A DNA stretch of 64,000 nucleotides. Source: Streptacidiphilus jiangxiensis (GTDB lineage: Bacteria; Actinomycetota; Actinomycetes; Streptomycetales; Streptomycetaceae). The notes under the pieces were generated by a model. It was given only the letters and a program-made list of their open reading frames with translations, was not told the DNA's origin and searched no databases. Positions 9,400 through 18,795 of this stretch are shown one piece after another. A program made the translations under genes and the position numbers. Location of the stretch: the NCBI RefSeq assembly GCF_900109465.1, contig NZ_FOAZ01000012.1:124001-188000 (forward strand). Direction: 5' to 3'. Position 1 is the first letter of the stretch, and each line of letters begins with the position of its first letter.

Positions 9400-9921
9400 A
9401 TGACCACGACGCCTACGCCCCGCACCGGCGAGTCGATCATCGACAGCTTCGTCGCCCGCAACCGCGAGTACGCCGAGCGCTATCGGGACGGCGGCATGGA
9501 CGCCCGTCCGGTCCAGCGCGTCGCCGTGGTCGCCTGCATGGACGCCCGCCTCGACGTGCACGCCGCGCTCGGACTCGAGCTCGGCGACTGCCACATCATC
9601 CGCAACGCCGGCGGCGTGGTCACCGACGACACGATCCGCTCGCTGACCGTCAGCCAGCGGGCCCTCGGCACCCGCTCGATCGCCCTGATCCACCACACGG
9701 GCTGCGGCCTGCTGAACCTGACCGAGGACTTCCGGGTGGAACTGGAGACGGAGGTGGGCATCCGCCCGTCCTGGGCACTGGAGTCCTTCACCGACCTCGA
9801 CCAGGACGTCCGCCAGTCCATGGCGCGCGTCCGTACCTCGCCGTTCCTGCTCCACCACGAGGACATCCGCGGCTTCGTCTTCGACGTCGCCACCGGGCTG
9901 CTGCGCGAGGTCCATCCCTGA
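9400..9921 (+). CDS. Beta-class carbonic anhydrase
   Basis: This zinc enzyme interconverts CO2 and bicarbonate. The 173-residue product has the beta-CA zinc site: the CMDARLD segment near residue 47 supplies Cys plus the Asp/Arg dyad, and HHTGCG near residue 100 supplies His and Cys. It also contains IRNAGGVVTDDTIRSL and ends RGFVFDVATGLLREVHP. This closely resembles my memory of the short mycobacterial CanA (Rv1284) type. The ATG at 9400 has no clear ribosome site, so a leaderless transcript is possible. It stands alone, diverging from the dcw operon. Confidence 0.93.
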   Translation: MTTTPTPRTGESIIDSFVARNREYAERYRDGGMDARPVQRVAVVACMDARLDVHAALGLELGDCHIIRNAGGVVTDDTIRSLTVSQRALGTRSIALIHHTGCGLLNLTEDFRVELETEVGIRPSWALESFTDLDQDVRQSMARVRTSPFLLHHEDIRGFVFDVATGLLREVHP

Positions 9922-10108
9922 TCCAGCTTCGGCGGGTCATGATCTTTACGGCAAATCGCCCCTTGTCAGCCAGTCGAGTGACGCAAACGCGGCGCACAGG
10001 GAACAATGCCTTCGAGCGCCCCCACCGGACGACGTGGTCGGGCCGCTCAACGGGGATCCCGTCGGCCACAGGCCGTCGGGTGGACGGGACGGGCCGAGGA
10101 GCTGCCGG

Positions 10109-11158
10109 GTGACGACCTTCGACAACCGCTTCGACGATCTGCGCAGAGCCGAGCACCAGGGGCCGGACGGGCACAACCCGCCGCAACCGGTCGCCCCGGG
10201 GGCCGGCCTCGCGGAGCTCGACGCGGTCGTGGGGCGCATCCGCGCCTCCGTGGAGAGCGTGCTGGAAGGCAAGCCCGAGGCGGTCCACCTGGCCCTCACC
10301 GTGCTGCTGGCCGAGGGCCACCTGCTGATCGAGGACGTGCCGGGCGTCGGCAAGACCATGCTGGCCAAGGCGCTCGCACGGTCCATCGACTGCACCGTGC
10401 GGCGCATCCAGTTCACCCCGGACCTGCTGCCCTCCGACATCACCGGCACCAACGTCTTCGACCAGAACCGGCGCGAGTTCGAGTTCAAGCCGGGCGCGAT
10501 CTTCGCGCAGATCGTCGTCGGCGACGAGATCAACCGGGCCTCGCCGAAGACCCAGTCGGCGCTGCTGGAGTCGATGGAGGAGAAGCAGGTCACCATCGAC
10601 GGCGTCAGCTACCAGCTGCCCGCGCCGTTCATGGTGGTGGCCACGCAGAACCCCATCGAGATGGAGGGCACCTACCCCCTCCCCGAGGCCCAGCGCGACC
10701 GCTTCATGGCGCGGATCTCGATCGGCTACCCGAGCCCCGACGCCGAACTGCAGATGCTGGACGTGCACGGCGGCGCCAACCCGCTCGCCCACCTGCAGCC
10801 GGTGGCCCACACCGACGACGTGCTCAAGCTCATCGACGTGGTCCGCAGGATCCACGTCGCCGAGGACCTGCGCCGCTACGCCGTGGCCCTGGTATCCGCC
10901 ACCCGCACCAGCGCGGAGCTGCGGCTCGGCGCCTCACCGCGCGCGACCCTGCACCTGCTGCGCGCCGCCCGGGCCACCGCCGCGCTGGACGGGCGCGAGT
11001 ACGTGATCCCCGACGACCTGCAGCGGCTCGCCGTCCCGGTGCTCGCGCACCGGGTGCTGCCGACCGCCGAGACCCAGCTGGGCCGGCGCACCGCCGAGGA
11101 CGTGGTCCGCGACCTCGTCCGCAGCGTCCCGATCCCGCAACTCACCGGGGGGCGCTGA
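10109..11158 (+). CDS. MoxR-family AAA+ ATPase
   Basis: A 349-residue MoxR-type AAA+ ATPase, a family thought to act as a chaperone with partner DUF58/von Willebrand-type proteins. Walker A is GVGKTMLAKAL near residue 88, Walker B is VVGDEINRA, and sensor 1 is VVATQNPIEMEGTYPLPEAQ with the arginine-finger region just after. The GTG at 10109 is preferred because GAGGAG lies 7 bases upstream, although the frame is open to 10034. It is separated by 3 bases from the DUF58 gene, giving the classic MoxR-DUF58-transglutaminase operon. Confidence 0.95.
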   Translation: MTTFDNRFDDLRRAEHQGPDGHNPPQPVAPGAGLAELDAVVGRIRASVESVLEGKPEAVHLALTVLLAEGHLLIEDVPGVGKTMLAKALARSIDCTVRRIQFTPDLLPSDITGTNVFDQNRREFEFKPGAIFAQIVVGDEINRASPKTQSALLESMEEKQVTIDGVSYQLPAPFMVVATQNPIEMEGTYPLPEAQRDRFMARISIGYPSPDAELQMLDVHGGANPLAHLQPVAHTDDVLKLIDVVRRIHVAEDLRRYAVALVSATRTSAELRLGASPRATLHLLRAARATAALDGREYVIPDDLQRLAVPVLAHRVLPTAETQLGRRTAEDVVRDLVRSVPIPQLTGGR

Positions 11159-11161
11159 GCC

Positions 11162-12634
11162 GTGCCGCCACGGGCTGTGCCGCAGAACGAGCGGCGTGAA
11201 CCGGGCGCCGTCCGGCTGGCCCTGCACGGACTGACCACCAGGGGCCGCTGCTTCCTCGCAGCGGGGCTGACGGCTGTCCTCTGCGCCTACCTGCTCGGGC
11301 AGTTCGCCCTGCTGCAGGTGGGCCTGCTGCTGGCCGCGCTGCCGCTGGGCAGCGTCGCGATGCTGGTCCGCACCCGTTACCGGGTCGCCAGCGGACGTTC
11401 GCTGACGCCCTCGCGCACCCCGGCCGGTCAGGAGGCGCGGGTCAGCCTGCGGGTCGACAACGTCTCGCGGGTCCGCACCGGCCTGCTCCTGCTGGAGGAC
11501 CGGGTGCCCTACGTGCTCGGGCCGCGTCCGCGCTTCGTGCTGGACCGGATCGAGCCGCGCGGCTACCGCGAGGTGTCCTACCGGGTCCGCTCCGACCTGC
11601 GCGGACGCTACCCGCTGGGGCCGCTGCAGCTGCGACTCGGCGACCCGTTCGGGCTCTGCGAGCTGACCCGCTCGTTCACCGCCTCCGACCTGCTCACCGT
11701 GGTCCCCCAGGTGCAGGCACTCCCGGCGGTCAAGGTGCTCGGCGAGTGGTCGGGCTTCGGCGACAGCCAGGCCCGCGCGGTCGCGCTGGCCGGCGACGAC
11801 GACGTGGTGCCGCGCGAGTACCGGCACGGCGACGACCTGCGCCGGGTGCACTGGCGCTCCACCGCCAAGTACGGCGAGCTGATGGTCCGGCGCGAGGAGC
11901 AGCCGCTGCGCCACCACGCCACCGTGCTGCTGGACACCCGCTACCGCGGTCACCGCGGCTCGGGCCCCGCCTCCTCGTTCGAGTGGGCCGTCAGCGCCGC
12001 CGCCTCCGTCGCACTGCACCTGCTGGAGCGCGGCTACGAGGTCCGCCTGCTGACCGACACCGGCGAGCAGTCCACCGCCTACGGCTCGCCCGCGTCCGCG
12101 AGCGCCTCGCTCACGGGCGGCGGCACGACCGAGGCAGCCGGGCTGATGCTGGACCGGCTCGCGGTGGTCGAGCTCTCCGAAGGCGCCGGCCTGTCCCCGG
12201 CCGAGAACGTGCTGCGTCTGGGCGGCGAGGGCCTGCTCGTCGCGATCCTCGGCACCATGGACGACGAACAGCTGGCGGAGCTCTCCCGGCTGCGCCGTCG
12301 CGCCGGCTCGGCCGTGGCGCTGCTGCTGGACGCCGACAGCTGGACCCTGCTTCGCGGCCTCGGCAGCGGCGGGGGCAACGGTGGCGGGAACGGCAACGGC
12401 TCGGACCTCGACGCGAGGGACGGCGAGGCGGGCCCGGCCGAACCAGGCCCGACCGAGAACGTGGACACCCGCCGCGAGCGGCACGAGCGGCTGCTGCGCC
12501 AGGCCGGCTGGCGGGTCCTCACCGCCGGCAGCGGCGACTCGCTGCCGGAACTGTGGCGGCTGCTGGCCCGCAGCGGCGGCGCCGCACCGGCCCGCCCGAC
12601 CGCACCGGCCGCCACGACTGACGGGGGATCGTGA
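11162..12634 (+). CDS. DUF58 domain membrane protein
   Basis: A 490-residue protein with two N-terminal membrane helices (about residues 28-62) and a DUF58 domain. The domain is marked by the segment DVVPREYRHGDDLRRVHWRSTAKYGELMVRREEQP near residues 215-250, followed by a vWA-like fold. DUF58 proteins are the usual partners of MoxR ATPases, but the biochemical role is not established. A Gly/Asn-rich linker (GSGGGNGGGNGNGS) precedes the C-terminal 70 residues. It starts with GTG at 11162, 3 bases after moxR, and its TGA lies 1 base before the next ATG, so the three genes are probably co-translated. Confidence 0.92.
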   Translation: MPPRAVPQNERREPGAVRLALHGLTTRGRCFLAAGLTAVLCAYLLGQFALLQVGLLLAALPLGSVAMLVRTRYRVASGRSLTPSRTPAGQEARVSLRVDNVSRVRTGLLLLEDRVPYVLGPRPRFVLDRIEPRGYREVSYRVRSDLRGRYPLGPLQLRLGDPFGLCELTRSFTASDLLTVVPQVQALPAVKVLGEWSGFGDSQARAVALAGDDDVVPREYRHGDDLRRVHWRSTAKYGELMVRREEQPLRHHATVLLDTRYRGHRGSGPASSFEWAVSAAASVALHLLERGYEVRLLTDTGEQSTAYGSPASASASLTGGGTTEAAGLMLDRLAVVELSEGAGLSPAENVLRLGGEGLLVAILGTMDDEQLAELSRLRRRAGSAVALLLDADSWTLLRGLGSGGGNGGGNGNGSDLDARDGEAGPAEPGPTENVDTRRERHERLLRQAGWRVLTAGSGDSLPELWRLLARSGGAAPARPTAPAATTDGGS

Positions 12635-12635
12635 G

Positions 12636-15002
12636 ATGAACGGGCGGACCCGGATCGCCGTGACCGCCGCGACGGCCACCGTGCTCACCGCACTGTGCCT
12701 GTGGCCGCTGGTCACGCCGAGCAGCTGGATCGTCGTCACCGCCGGACTGCTGGCCCTGATCGTCGCCACCGGCGCGGGCGCCCGGCGGCTCGCCATGCCA
12801 CGACCGGTCGTGATCCTGCTGCAGCTGCTGGTGGGCGTGCTGCTGATCACCTTCGCGTTCGCGTCCGGCGCGGCGGTGGGCCGGATCCTGCCCGGCCCCG
12901 AGGCGGTCCGGCAGCTGGGCAGCGACCTCGCCTCCGGCGTGGACGACATGTCCCACTTCGCGACGCCCGCGCCCGCGACGGTGGGCCTGCGGCTGCTGCT
13001 GACCCTCGCCGTGCTCGGCATCGGCCTGCTGGTGGACGCCGTCGCGGTGACCTACCAGCGGGTGGCCCTGGCGGGCCTGCCGCTGCTGGCGCTGTACGCG
13101 GTCGGCACCGGCATCCACCCCGCCGGACCGGTCTGGTTCTTCTTCCTGGTGGCCACCTTCGGCTACCTGGCACTGCTGATGGCCGAGGGCCGCGACCGGG
13201 TCGCCCGCTGGGGCCGGATCTTCTACGGAAACAGCGGCGCCGACGACGGCACCAGCCCGCTCACCTCCTCCGGACTGCGCATCGCCTCCGTGGCGGTGGC
13301 CGGCGGACTGCTGCTGCCGCTGGTACTTCCGTCCGTCGGCGCCGGCCTGATCAGCGGCCTCGGCCACGGCAACGGGACCGGCGACGGCGGCGTGATCACC
13401 GCCGTCAACCCGCTGGCCTCCCTCGCCCAGAGCCTGCAGCAGGCCACCAACGAGCCCGTGCTCACCTACACCACCACCGCGGCCTCCGTCGGCGACCAGT
13501 ACCTGCGGATCGTCGACCTCGACCAGTTCAACGGCGTCTCCTGGACCACCAGCCCGCACCGCGCGGTCGCCCTGCCGTCCCCTCTCGGCACGCCCGCCGA
13601 GCTGAACAAGGACGTCCCGGCGGACGCCGTGAACACCCGGATCGTCACCGAGTCCTCCTACGGCCAGCAGTGGCTGCCGATGCCCTATCCGGCCACCGAC
13701 CTCGCCGTGCAGGGCAACTGGCGCTGGGAGCCCGAGGGCCGCACCATCATCGGCGCCGACAACCAGACCGCCGCGAGCCTGGTCTACCAGGTGCGCAGCC
13801 TGGCCCTGCACCCCTCGGCGGACGAGCTGCGGCAGGCCCCGCCGGCCCCGAAGGGCCTCGCGAAGACCTACACCTACCTCCCGTCCGACCTGCCGCAGGT
13901 GGTCGCCGAACAGGCACGGCAGGTGACCCGCGGCGCCTCCGACGACTTCGACCGGGCCGTGCTGCTGCAGAACTGGTTCTCCTCCACGGGCGGGTTCAGC
14001 TACGACACCAACGTTCCGGTGGACGCGGCCCCCAACGCCCTGGCCGACTTCCTCGCCCGCAAGAAGGGCTTCTGCGTCCACTACGCGTCGGCGATGGCGG
14101 CGATGGCCCGCTCGCTCGGCATCCCCGCCCGGGTCGTGGTCGGCTTCACCCCCGGTGACCAGAACCCCGACGGCTCCTGGACGGTCAGCACCCACGACGC
14201 CCACGCCTGGCCGGAGCTGTACTTCACCGGCGTGGGCTGGCTGCGCTTCGAGCCGACCCCGCGCGGCGGCACCGTCCCGCCGGACTACAGCACCCAGAGC
14301 ACCTCGCCCGGCAGCACCGCGGCCCCGACGGCCGGCCCGACCGCGGGCGCACAGCCGACCGGCGGCGCGCACAGCCACGCCACCTGCCCGCCGCAGGCGC
14401 TGCGGGCGGGCGACTGCGGCCTGACCAACCCCCTGGGCGGTGCCCCGGCACAGTCCGCGCTCTCCCCCGACTCGCCGCTGCTGCTGGCGGTCTGGTCGCT
14501 GGCCGGTCTGCTGCTGGCGCTGCTGATCGCGCCGATGCTGTGGCGCTCGCGCACCCGCCGCTCCAGGCTGCGGCGCGGCCCGGCCGGCCTGACCGACCAG
14601 CAGGTGCTGGCCGCGTGGCGGGAGCTGATCGACACCGCCTGGGACCACGGCATCCCGCCGGACGACGCGGAGACCCCACGCCACACCGCGGCCCGGATCA
14701 GCGAGCTCGGCGACCTCGGCCCCGGCCCCAGCGCCGCCGCCGGCCGGCTGGCGCTCGCGACCGAGCAGGTCCTGTACGCCCCCGCCGTCTCCACGCCGCT
14801 GTCGCTGCGTCAGGACGTGCGGGAGGTCCGCGAGGGCCTGGCCGCCGCCGCGGACCGCCGGACCCGGCTGCGCGCGGTGCTGCTGCCGCCGTCGGCGGCA
14901 CGACGCTTCCGCCTGCTGCCGCGCCGGATCCGCGCCGCGGTCTCCGCCTGGACGCGCGACAGGGCCGCAGCGCTGCGGCGCAGGCTGCGGCCCCGGTCGT
15001 GA
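12636..15002 (+). CDS. Transglutaminase-like membrane protein (TgpA-type, with DUF4129 tail)
   Basis: A 788-residue membrane protein. About six N-terminal helices (residues 5-240) anchor an extracytoplasmic transglutaminase-like domain with the catalytic Cys in KKGFCVHYASAMAAMARSLGIPARVV and the His in STHDAHAWPELYF. A Pro/Thr/Gly-rich linker, another membrane helix (LLLAVWSLAGLLLALLIAPML) and a cytoplasmic C-terminal DUF4129-like region follow. The substrate is unknown; such proteins may remodel or cross-link envelope proteins. ATG at 12636 sits just after the DUF58 stop with GGGGGA upstream. Its 3-prime end faces the SGNH hydrolase gene 14 bases away. Confidence 0.93.
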   Translation: MNGRTRIAVTAATATVLTALCLWPLVTPSSWIVVTAGLLALIVATGAGARRLAMPRPVVILLQLLVGVLLITFAFASGAAVGRILPGPEAVRQLGSDLASGVDDMSHFATPAPATVGLRLLLTLAVLGIGLLVDAVAVTYQRVALAGLPLLALYAVGTGIHPAGPVWFFFLVATFGYLALLMAEGRDRVARWGRIFYGNSGADDGTSPLTSSGLRIASVAVAGGLLLPLVLPSVGAGLISGLGHGNGTGDGGVITAVNPLASLAQSLQQATNEPVLTYTTTAASVGDQYLRIVDLDQFNGVSWTTSPHRAVALPSPLGTPAELNKDVPADAVNTRIVTESSYGQQWLPMPYPATDLAVQGNWRWEPEGRTIIGADNQTAASLVYQVRSLALHPSADELRQAPPAPKGLAKTYTYLPSDLPQVVAEQARQVTRGASDDFDRAVLLQNWFSSTGGFSYDTNVPVDAAPNALADFLARKKGFCVHYASAMAAMARSLGIPARVVVGFTPGDQNPDGSWTVSTHDAHAWPELYFTGVGWLRFEPTPRGGTVPPDYSTQSTSPGSTAAPTAGPTAGAQPTGGAHSHATCPPQALRAGDCGLTNPLGGAPAQSALSPDSPLLLAVWSLAGLLLALLIAPMLWRSRTRRSRLRRGPAGLTDQQVLAAWRELIDTAWDHGIPPDDAETPRHTAARISELGDLGPGPSAAAGRLALATEQVLYAPAVSTPLSLRQDVREVREGLAAAADRRTRLRAVLLPPSAARRFRLLPRRIRAAVSAWTRDRAAALRRRLRPRS

Positions 15003-15016
15003 GCTCGTGGTGCTGA

Positions 15017-16684
15017 CTACCCGTGCAGGTAGACGATGCCGAGCTTGGTCAGCTGCCACAGCTGGCCGTCGGCGCCGGTGTCGGGCTGCAGGGTGGTGAT
15101 CGGGTTGCCGGCCGAGTCGGTCGCGGCGCTGCTGCCGAGGGTGATCACCATGGGCGTGCTGCCTGAATTGAGGCTGGCCGAGTCGGCGATCTTGTAGTAG
15201 CCGTTGCCGGCCGACTCCAGCACCCAGTGCTGGTTGGCGCCGCCGTTGCAGCCCCACTGCTCCAGCTTCGTGCCGGCGGCGGTGGAGGCACCGGTGGCGT
15301 CCAGGCACATGTTCCGGTTGCCGCTGAAGTCCAGCTCGTAGCTGCCGCCGGACTTGATCTCGAGGACGAAGGACTGGTTCAGCCCGCCGTCGACGGGATA
15401 GGTGATCGCCGGGCGGCCGTTGGTGCTGTCGCCGTAGCTGCCACCGCCGGAGAAGTCGAGCATCTGACCGCTCGCCTTGTTGGCCAGCTGGTACCAGGCG
15501 CCGTCCTCGGGCACGTCACCGAAGGAGGCGACGCCCGGAGTCAGCGGCATGATCGTGGTGCCGTCCTGCTGGTCGAGGGTGCAGTAGGCCTCCTGCTGGC
15601 CCGGGTTGTCGTAGAACTCCCCGAGGCAGTTGCCCTCCGCCTTGTAGCCGGCGACGCGCGGGTGGTACGACTGCCGCACCTCGTCCGTGCACAGTCCGAG
15701 CACGCCGATCGACTGGTCGCAGCCGTTGCGGGTGTTCTCGCTGAGGTCGATCACGTCGCCGTTGATGTACTCGTACGGCGAGCTGGTCCACTCGGCGCAG
15801 ACCTCGTGGCCGTAGGAGACCCGGCGCTGGTCCAGGAAGCGAACCCCCGGCACGGCCTCGGATGCCGCCCGCTCGGTGTCGTCGAGGGTCGGCACCACCC
15901 AGTTGTGCGCCCAGGCGGCGTCCTCGGGGAAGCCGGGGCAGCCCTGGGCGACCTTGGTCGCGTAGAGGTTGCTGCGGATGTCCGGGGTGATCGGGGTGAA
16001 GTACGAGTTCAGCACCAGCTGGTAGTCGGAGTCGGCGTACCCGGCGTTGCGCATGGTCTGCCGGATGTCCGTGAGCGCCGCCTCGATCTTCGGCAGCACC
16101 GCCTTGGCGCGGGCGCTGACGGCCGCGCTGCCGATGGTGTCGCGGCAGCCCTTGGACTGCGGGATCGGGAAGTAGGCGGTCAGGCAACTGACCACGATCC
16201 CGGTGAAGTCGAAGTCGTCGTTGGCGCCGATGGTCACCACGACCATCTTGACGTCGTAGTTGGCCGCGGTCTGCGCCAGCTGGACGTCCTGCTTGGGCTC
16301 GCCGTAGTCGCCGCTGCCGCCGCCCGTGGTCTGGGCGAGCGTCGGGTCGGAGGTGAGGTCGCCGGTCTGCGCACCGGAACAGGCGAGGTCGATGGGGGTG
16401 ACCCCGCTGACTCCGGTGTCGAAGATGACGGACTCGCTGTGGCGGTGACAGAAGTTCTTGGGTCCGTCGGTGCCGGCCATGTAGGCGTCGCCCGTGTCGG
16501 TGCCCGCTCCTTCGCCGGAGATGGCGCTGTCACCGAGGGAGACGATCGCCGCGGGGCGGCTGTCCAGCGGGCTGGTGCCCGTGGCGGCGGCGGCCGGCTG
16601 GGTCGCCGCCGTGCCGAGTGCTCCGACGAGCGCGGAGACGGCAAGGGCCGCGAAGGTGGCCCTGGCCCTGACTGATCTGGTCAC
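15017..16684 (-). CDS. Secreted SGNH/GDSL hydrolase with C-terminal ricin-type beta-trefoil lectin domain
   Basis: A 555-residue secreted protein. A signal peptide of about 34 residues (basic RSVRAR, hydrophobic core, AAAA cleavage region) leads to an SGNH hydrolase domain. That domain has block I VSLGDSAISGEG, a GANDDFDF block III and the late SYHP block V that supplies the catalytic His. A ricin-B-type domain of about 150 residues follows, with two repeats ending in QSFVLE and QHWVLE. Likely substrates are esters on polysaccharides or lipids; none can be deduced. Start GTG at 16684 follows AGGAG at 6 bases. No operon partner is evident. Confidence 0.9.
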   Translation of the reverse strand: MTRSVRARATFAALAVSALVGALGTAATQPAAAATGTSPLDSRPAAIVSLGDSAISGEGAGTDTGDAYMAGTDGPKNFCHRHSESVIFDTGVSGVTPIDLACSGAQTGDLTSDPTLAQTTGGGSGDYGEPKQDVQLAQTAANYDVKMVVVTIGANDDFDFTGIVVSCLTAYFPIPQSKGCRDTIGSAAVSARAKAVLPKIEAALTDIRQTMRNAGYADSDYQLVLNSYFTPITPDIRSNLYATKVAQGCPGFPEDAAWAHNWVVPTLDDTERAASEAVPGVRFLDQRRVSYGHEVCAEWTSSPYEYINGDVIDLSENTRNGCDQSIGVLGLCTDEVRQSYHPRVAGYKAEGNCLGEFYDNPGQQEAYCTLDQQDGTTIMPLTPGVASFGDVPEDGAWYQLANKASGQMLDFSGGGSYGDSTNGRPAITYPVDGGLNQSFVLEIKSGGSYELDFSGNRNMCLDATGASTAAGTKLEQWGCNGGANQHWVLESAGNGYYKIADSASLNSGSTPMVITLGSSAATDSAGNPITTLQPDTGADGQLWQLTKLGIVYLHG

Positions 16685-16793
16685 ACAATGCTCCTGAGGG
16701 TGGACGGGGAGTGCCCGGATCGCCCATCAGGCTAGGTACTGACCAGTAAGTAAACAAGAGTCGTGCTCATGTTTTCTGGCGCGGACACAGCGA

Positions 16794-16823
16794 AGGCGGG
16801 CCCCGGAACTCCGGGACCCGCCT
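16794..16823 (-). terminator. Hairpin terminator after the DUF3040 gene
   Basis: AGGCGGG plus CCCCGG on one side pairs with CCGGG plus ACCCGCCT around an AACT loop, leaving one mismatch. It lies about 33 bases beyond the TAG at 16856. There is no clear T-run, as is common in these genomes. Confidence 0.65.
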
Positions 16824-16855
16824 GTCGATACGTTTTTGCGCCAGAAGCCGTCCGG

Positions 16856-17260
16856 CTAGAAGCCGCCGCCGCGGCCCTGCTGCTCCTGACGGTGCTGCCA
16901 GCGCTGTTCCATCCGGTCCACCAGGCTGCCGCCGCGCTTGCGGCGCTTCGCGACCGGTGCGCCGGTACGCGGATCGACCAGGGCCAGTCGCGGGATCCGC
17001 CGCCAGGCGGTGACCCCGAAGACGGCACCCGCCAACATCAGCACGAAACCGCCGACGCTCACCCATTGCTGATGCAGGAAGAGGCCTCCCATCAGCAGAC
17101 CGAGGCCCACCACGAAGCCCGCCGCGGACCCGTAGACGGCCCGGCGGGTGCGTGTGCGCAGACCCGTGCCCTCAAGAGCCGAAGCGAACTTCGGGTCCTC
17201 GGCGTACAGCGCGCGCTCCATCTGCTCAAGCAGACGCTGCTCGTGGTCCGAGAGCGGCAC
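16856..17260 (-). CDS. DUF3040 small membrane protein
   Basis: A 134-residue protein beginning PLSDHEQRLLEQMERALYAEDPKFASAL, which is the hallmark of the actinobacterial DUF3040 family. Two membrane helices follow (about residues 45-88), with a basic Arg/Gln/Gly-rich C-terminus. Function is unknown. The GTG at 17260 is chosen because a run of GAGGAGGACGAG lies immediately upstream; the open frame continues 45 codons further but without the family similarity. It is a single gene on the minus strand between dinB and its own hairpin terminator. Confidence 0.88.
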   Translation of the reverse strand: MPLSDHEQRLLEQMERALYAEDPKFASALEGTGLRTRTRRAVYGSAAGFVVGLGLLMGGLFLHQQWVSVGGFVLMLAGAVFGVTAWRRIPRLALVDPRTGAPVAKRRKRGGSLVDRMEQRWQHRQEQQGRGGGF

Positions 17261-17400
17261 CTCGTCCTCCTCCTCTGGCCGCCAGGGGGCGTGTAGCCGC
17301 CCTCGGGGCGCCCACCCCGCCGCACTGCTGAATTTGATGTTGCCTGTATGCCCCGGGCGCCCGGCCGTCATGCTTGCTGGCTTTACCCGAATCATACGGT

Positions 17401-18663
17401 TTACCCGGGGCTTTTGGGCTGCCGAGGAGCATGTGCGGTAGCTCTCTGCGGACGGCCGTGACCCCGTCGTTCCGACCGGTCAACGACCTCGGCCCCGGAG
17501 AAGTTTCCCGCCTGCGGCGATCTGGTGATCAAGCTGGCCGGGCGGACCGCGGCGGCACCGAACTTCGCCTGGACCCGGTCCATGGTGCGCTCCAGCTCCG
17601 CCCACCCCACCTCGCGCTCCCCCAGCGCCAGCTGGGTCGGCCGCGCACCTCCGTCCAGCCCCTCGACCCGCAACCCCACCAGCCGGATCCGCGCCCTGGC
17701 CGGCACCAGCCCCGCGAAGAGCGGGACCGCCGCCGCGAAGATGTCGTGCGCCAGGTCCACCGGCTCCGGCAGGGTGCGCGAACGGGTGACGGTCCGCAGG
17801 TCCGCGAACCGCACCTTGACCGTGACGGTCCGGGCCGCGAGCCCCCCGGCCCGTAGCCGGGCCGCGTTCTGCCCCGCGAGGCCCAGCAACGTCGTGTGGA
17901 TCACCTCGTGGTCCCCCGAGACGTCCGCGGGGAAGGTCCGCTCTCCGCCCAGGCTCCGCTCGGCGCGCTGCGGCACCACCGGCCGCGGGTCCTCGCCGCG
18001 CGCGGAGGCCGTCAACAGGTCGCCCGCCGCGGCCCCCACGATCCGCCGCAGGGTGTCGCGGGGAGTGTCGGCGAGGTCGCCGACGGTGAGCAGCCCGAAG
18101 CGGGTCAACGCGTCGGCGGTCTTCGGCCCGACCCCCGGCAGACGGTTCGCGGCGAGGGGACGCAGGAACGCCTCCACCTCGTCCGCGGCCACGACCAACA
18201 GGCCATCCGGCTTCGCCGCGACGGACGCCAGCTTGGCGACGAGCTTGTTCGGCCCGACGCCGACCGACAGCGCGAGGTCCTGCTCGTCCCGCACCCGCCC
18301 ACGCAGCAGCTCCGCGAGGGCGCGGGGCTTGATCCCGACCCCGGCGAGGTCGAGGTACGCCTCGTCCATCGAGACGGGCTCGACCCGACGGGCGAAGGAG
18401 TGCAGCACCGCCATCACGTTGGCGGACACGACGGCGTACTCGTCCATGTCCGGCGGCACCATCACCAACTCCGGACAGAGCCGCCGCGCGCGCACGGTGG
18501 GCATGCCGCCTCCGACGCCGTACGCGCGGGCCTCATAGCTCGCCGACATCACAACACCCCGAGGCCCGGCCCCACCGACGGCAACGGGCCTCCCCTTCAG
18601 CTCCGGCCTGCGGCGCTGCTCGACGGCGGCGTAGAACGCATCCAGATCCGCGTGCACGATCAC
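17401..18663 (-). CDS. dinB: DNA polymerase IV (Y-family, DinB)
   Basis: A 420-residue translesion DNA polymerase. The catalytic carboxylates are present in HADLDAFYAAVEQ at the N-terminus and in SMDEAYLDLAG near residue 98. The helix-hairpin-helix LPGVGPKTADALTRFG and a little-finger domain follow. It therefore looks active, unlike ImuB proteins, which lack these residues. The start is GTG at 18663 with GGGAG upstream; a second GTG two codons later is possible. It lies downstream of the dnaE2 cassette but is separated from it by a repeat-rich 228-base gap. No SOS box was seen directly upstream, so it may be transcribed independently. Confidence 0.93.
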   Translation of the reverse strand: MIVHADLDAFYAAVEQRRRPELKGRPVAVGGAGPRGVVMSASYEARAYGVGGGMPTVRARRLCPELVMVPPDMDEYAVVSANVMAVLHSFARRVEPVSMDEAYLDLAGVGIKPRALAELLRGRVRDEQDLALSVGVGPNKLVAKLASVAAKPDGLLVVAADEVEAFLRPLAANRLPGVGPKTADALTRFGLLTVGDLADTPRDTLRRIVGAAAGDLLTASARGEDPRPVVPQRAERSLGGERTFPADVSGDHEVIHTTLLGLAGQNAARLRAGGLAARTVTVKVRFADLRTVTRSRTLPEPVDLAHDIFAAAVPLFAGLVPARARIRLVGLRVEGLDGGARPTQLALGEREVGWAELERTMDRVQAKFGAAAVRPASLITRSPQAGNFSGAEVVDRSERRGHGRPQRATAHAPRQPKSPG

Positions 18664-18795
18664 GAGCGATCGCTCCCGCAGGAAGCTGCGCTACCCAGGG
18701 GCGCGAGGCTGTGCCGATCTGCGGCTCCGCCGCGCGGGCGCGCCAAGCCCGCAGATCCGCTCCCACAGGAAACTGCACCACCCAGGGGCGCGAGG
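18664..18795. repeat. Two 38-bp direct repeats flanking a 9-bp inverted repeat
   Basis: Bases 18671-18708 and 18758-18795 are direct copies matching at 34 of 38 positions, both containing ACCCAGGGGCGCGAGG. Between them GATCTGCGG (18716-18724) and CCGCAGATC (18749-18757) form a perfect 9-bp inverted repeat. The second copy runs into the left arm of the larger palindromic element at 18784. Together they fill the gap upstream of dinB. Confidence 0.75.

Noticed and set aside
4993-9921. A 1642-codon plus-strand open frame across ftsI, ftsL and rsmH
   Set aside because: It is antisense to well-identified genes and exists because GC-rich codons leave few stops. Only its last 174 codons (9400-9921) are a real gene, the carbonic anhydrase.
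12361-12410. GGTGGCGGGAACGGCAACGG repeat as a possible regulatory repeat
   Set aside because: It lies in frame in the DUF58 gene and encodes a Gly/Asn linker.
12519-15308. A 929-codon minus-strand open frame opposite the transglutaminase gene
   Set aside because: Its translation is low-complexity Arg/Gly/Ala without motifs, and the plus strand carries a clear transglutaminase.
17401-18663. Possibility that the Y-family polymerase is an inactive ImuB
   Set aside because: The catalytic carboxylates in HADLDAFYA and SMDEAYLD are intact, so DinB is the better call.
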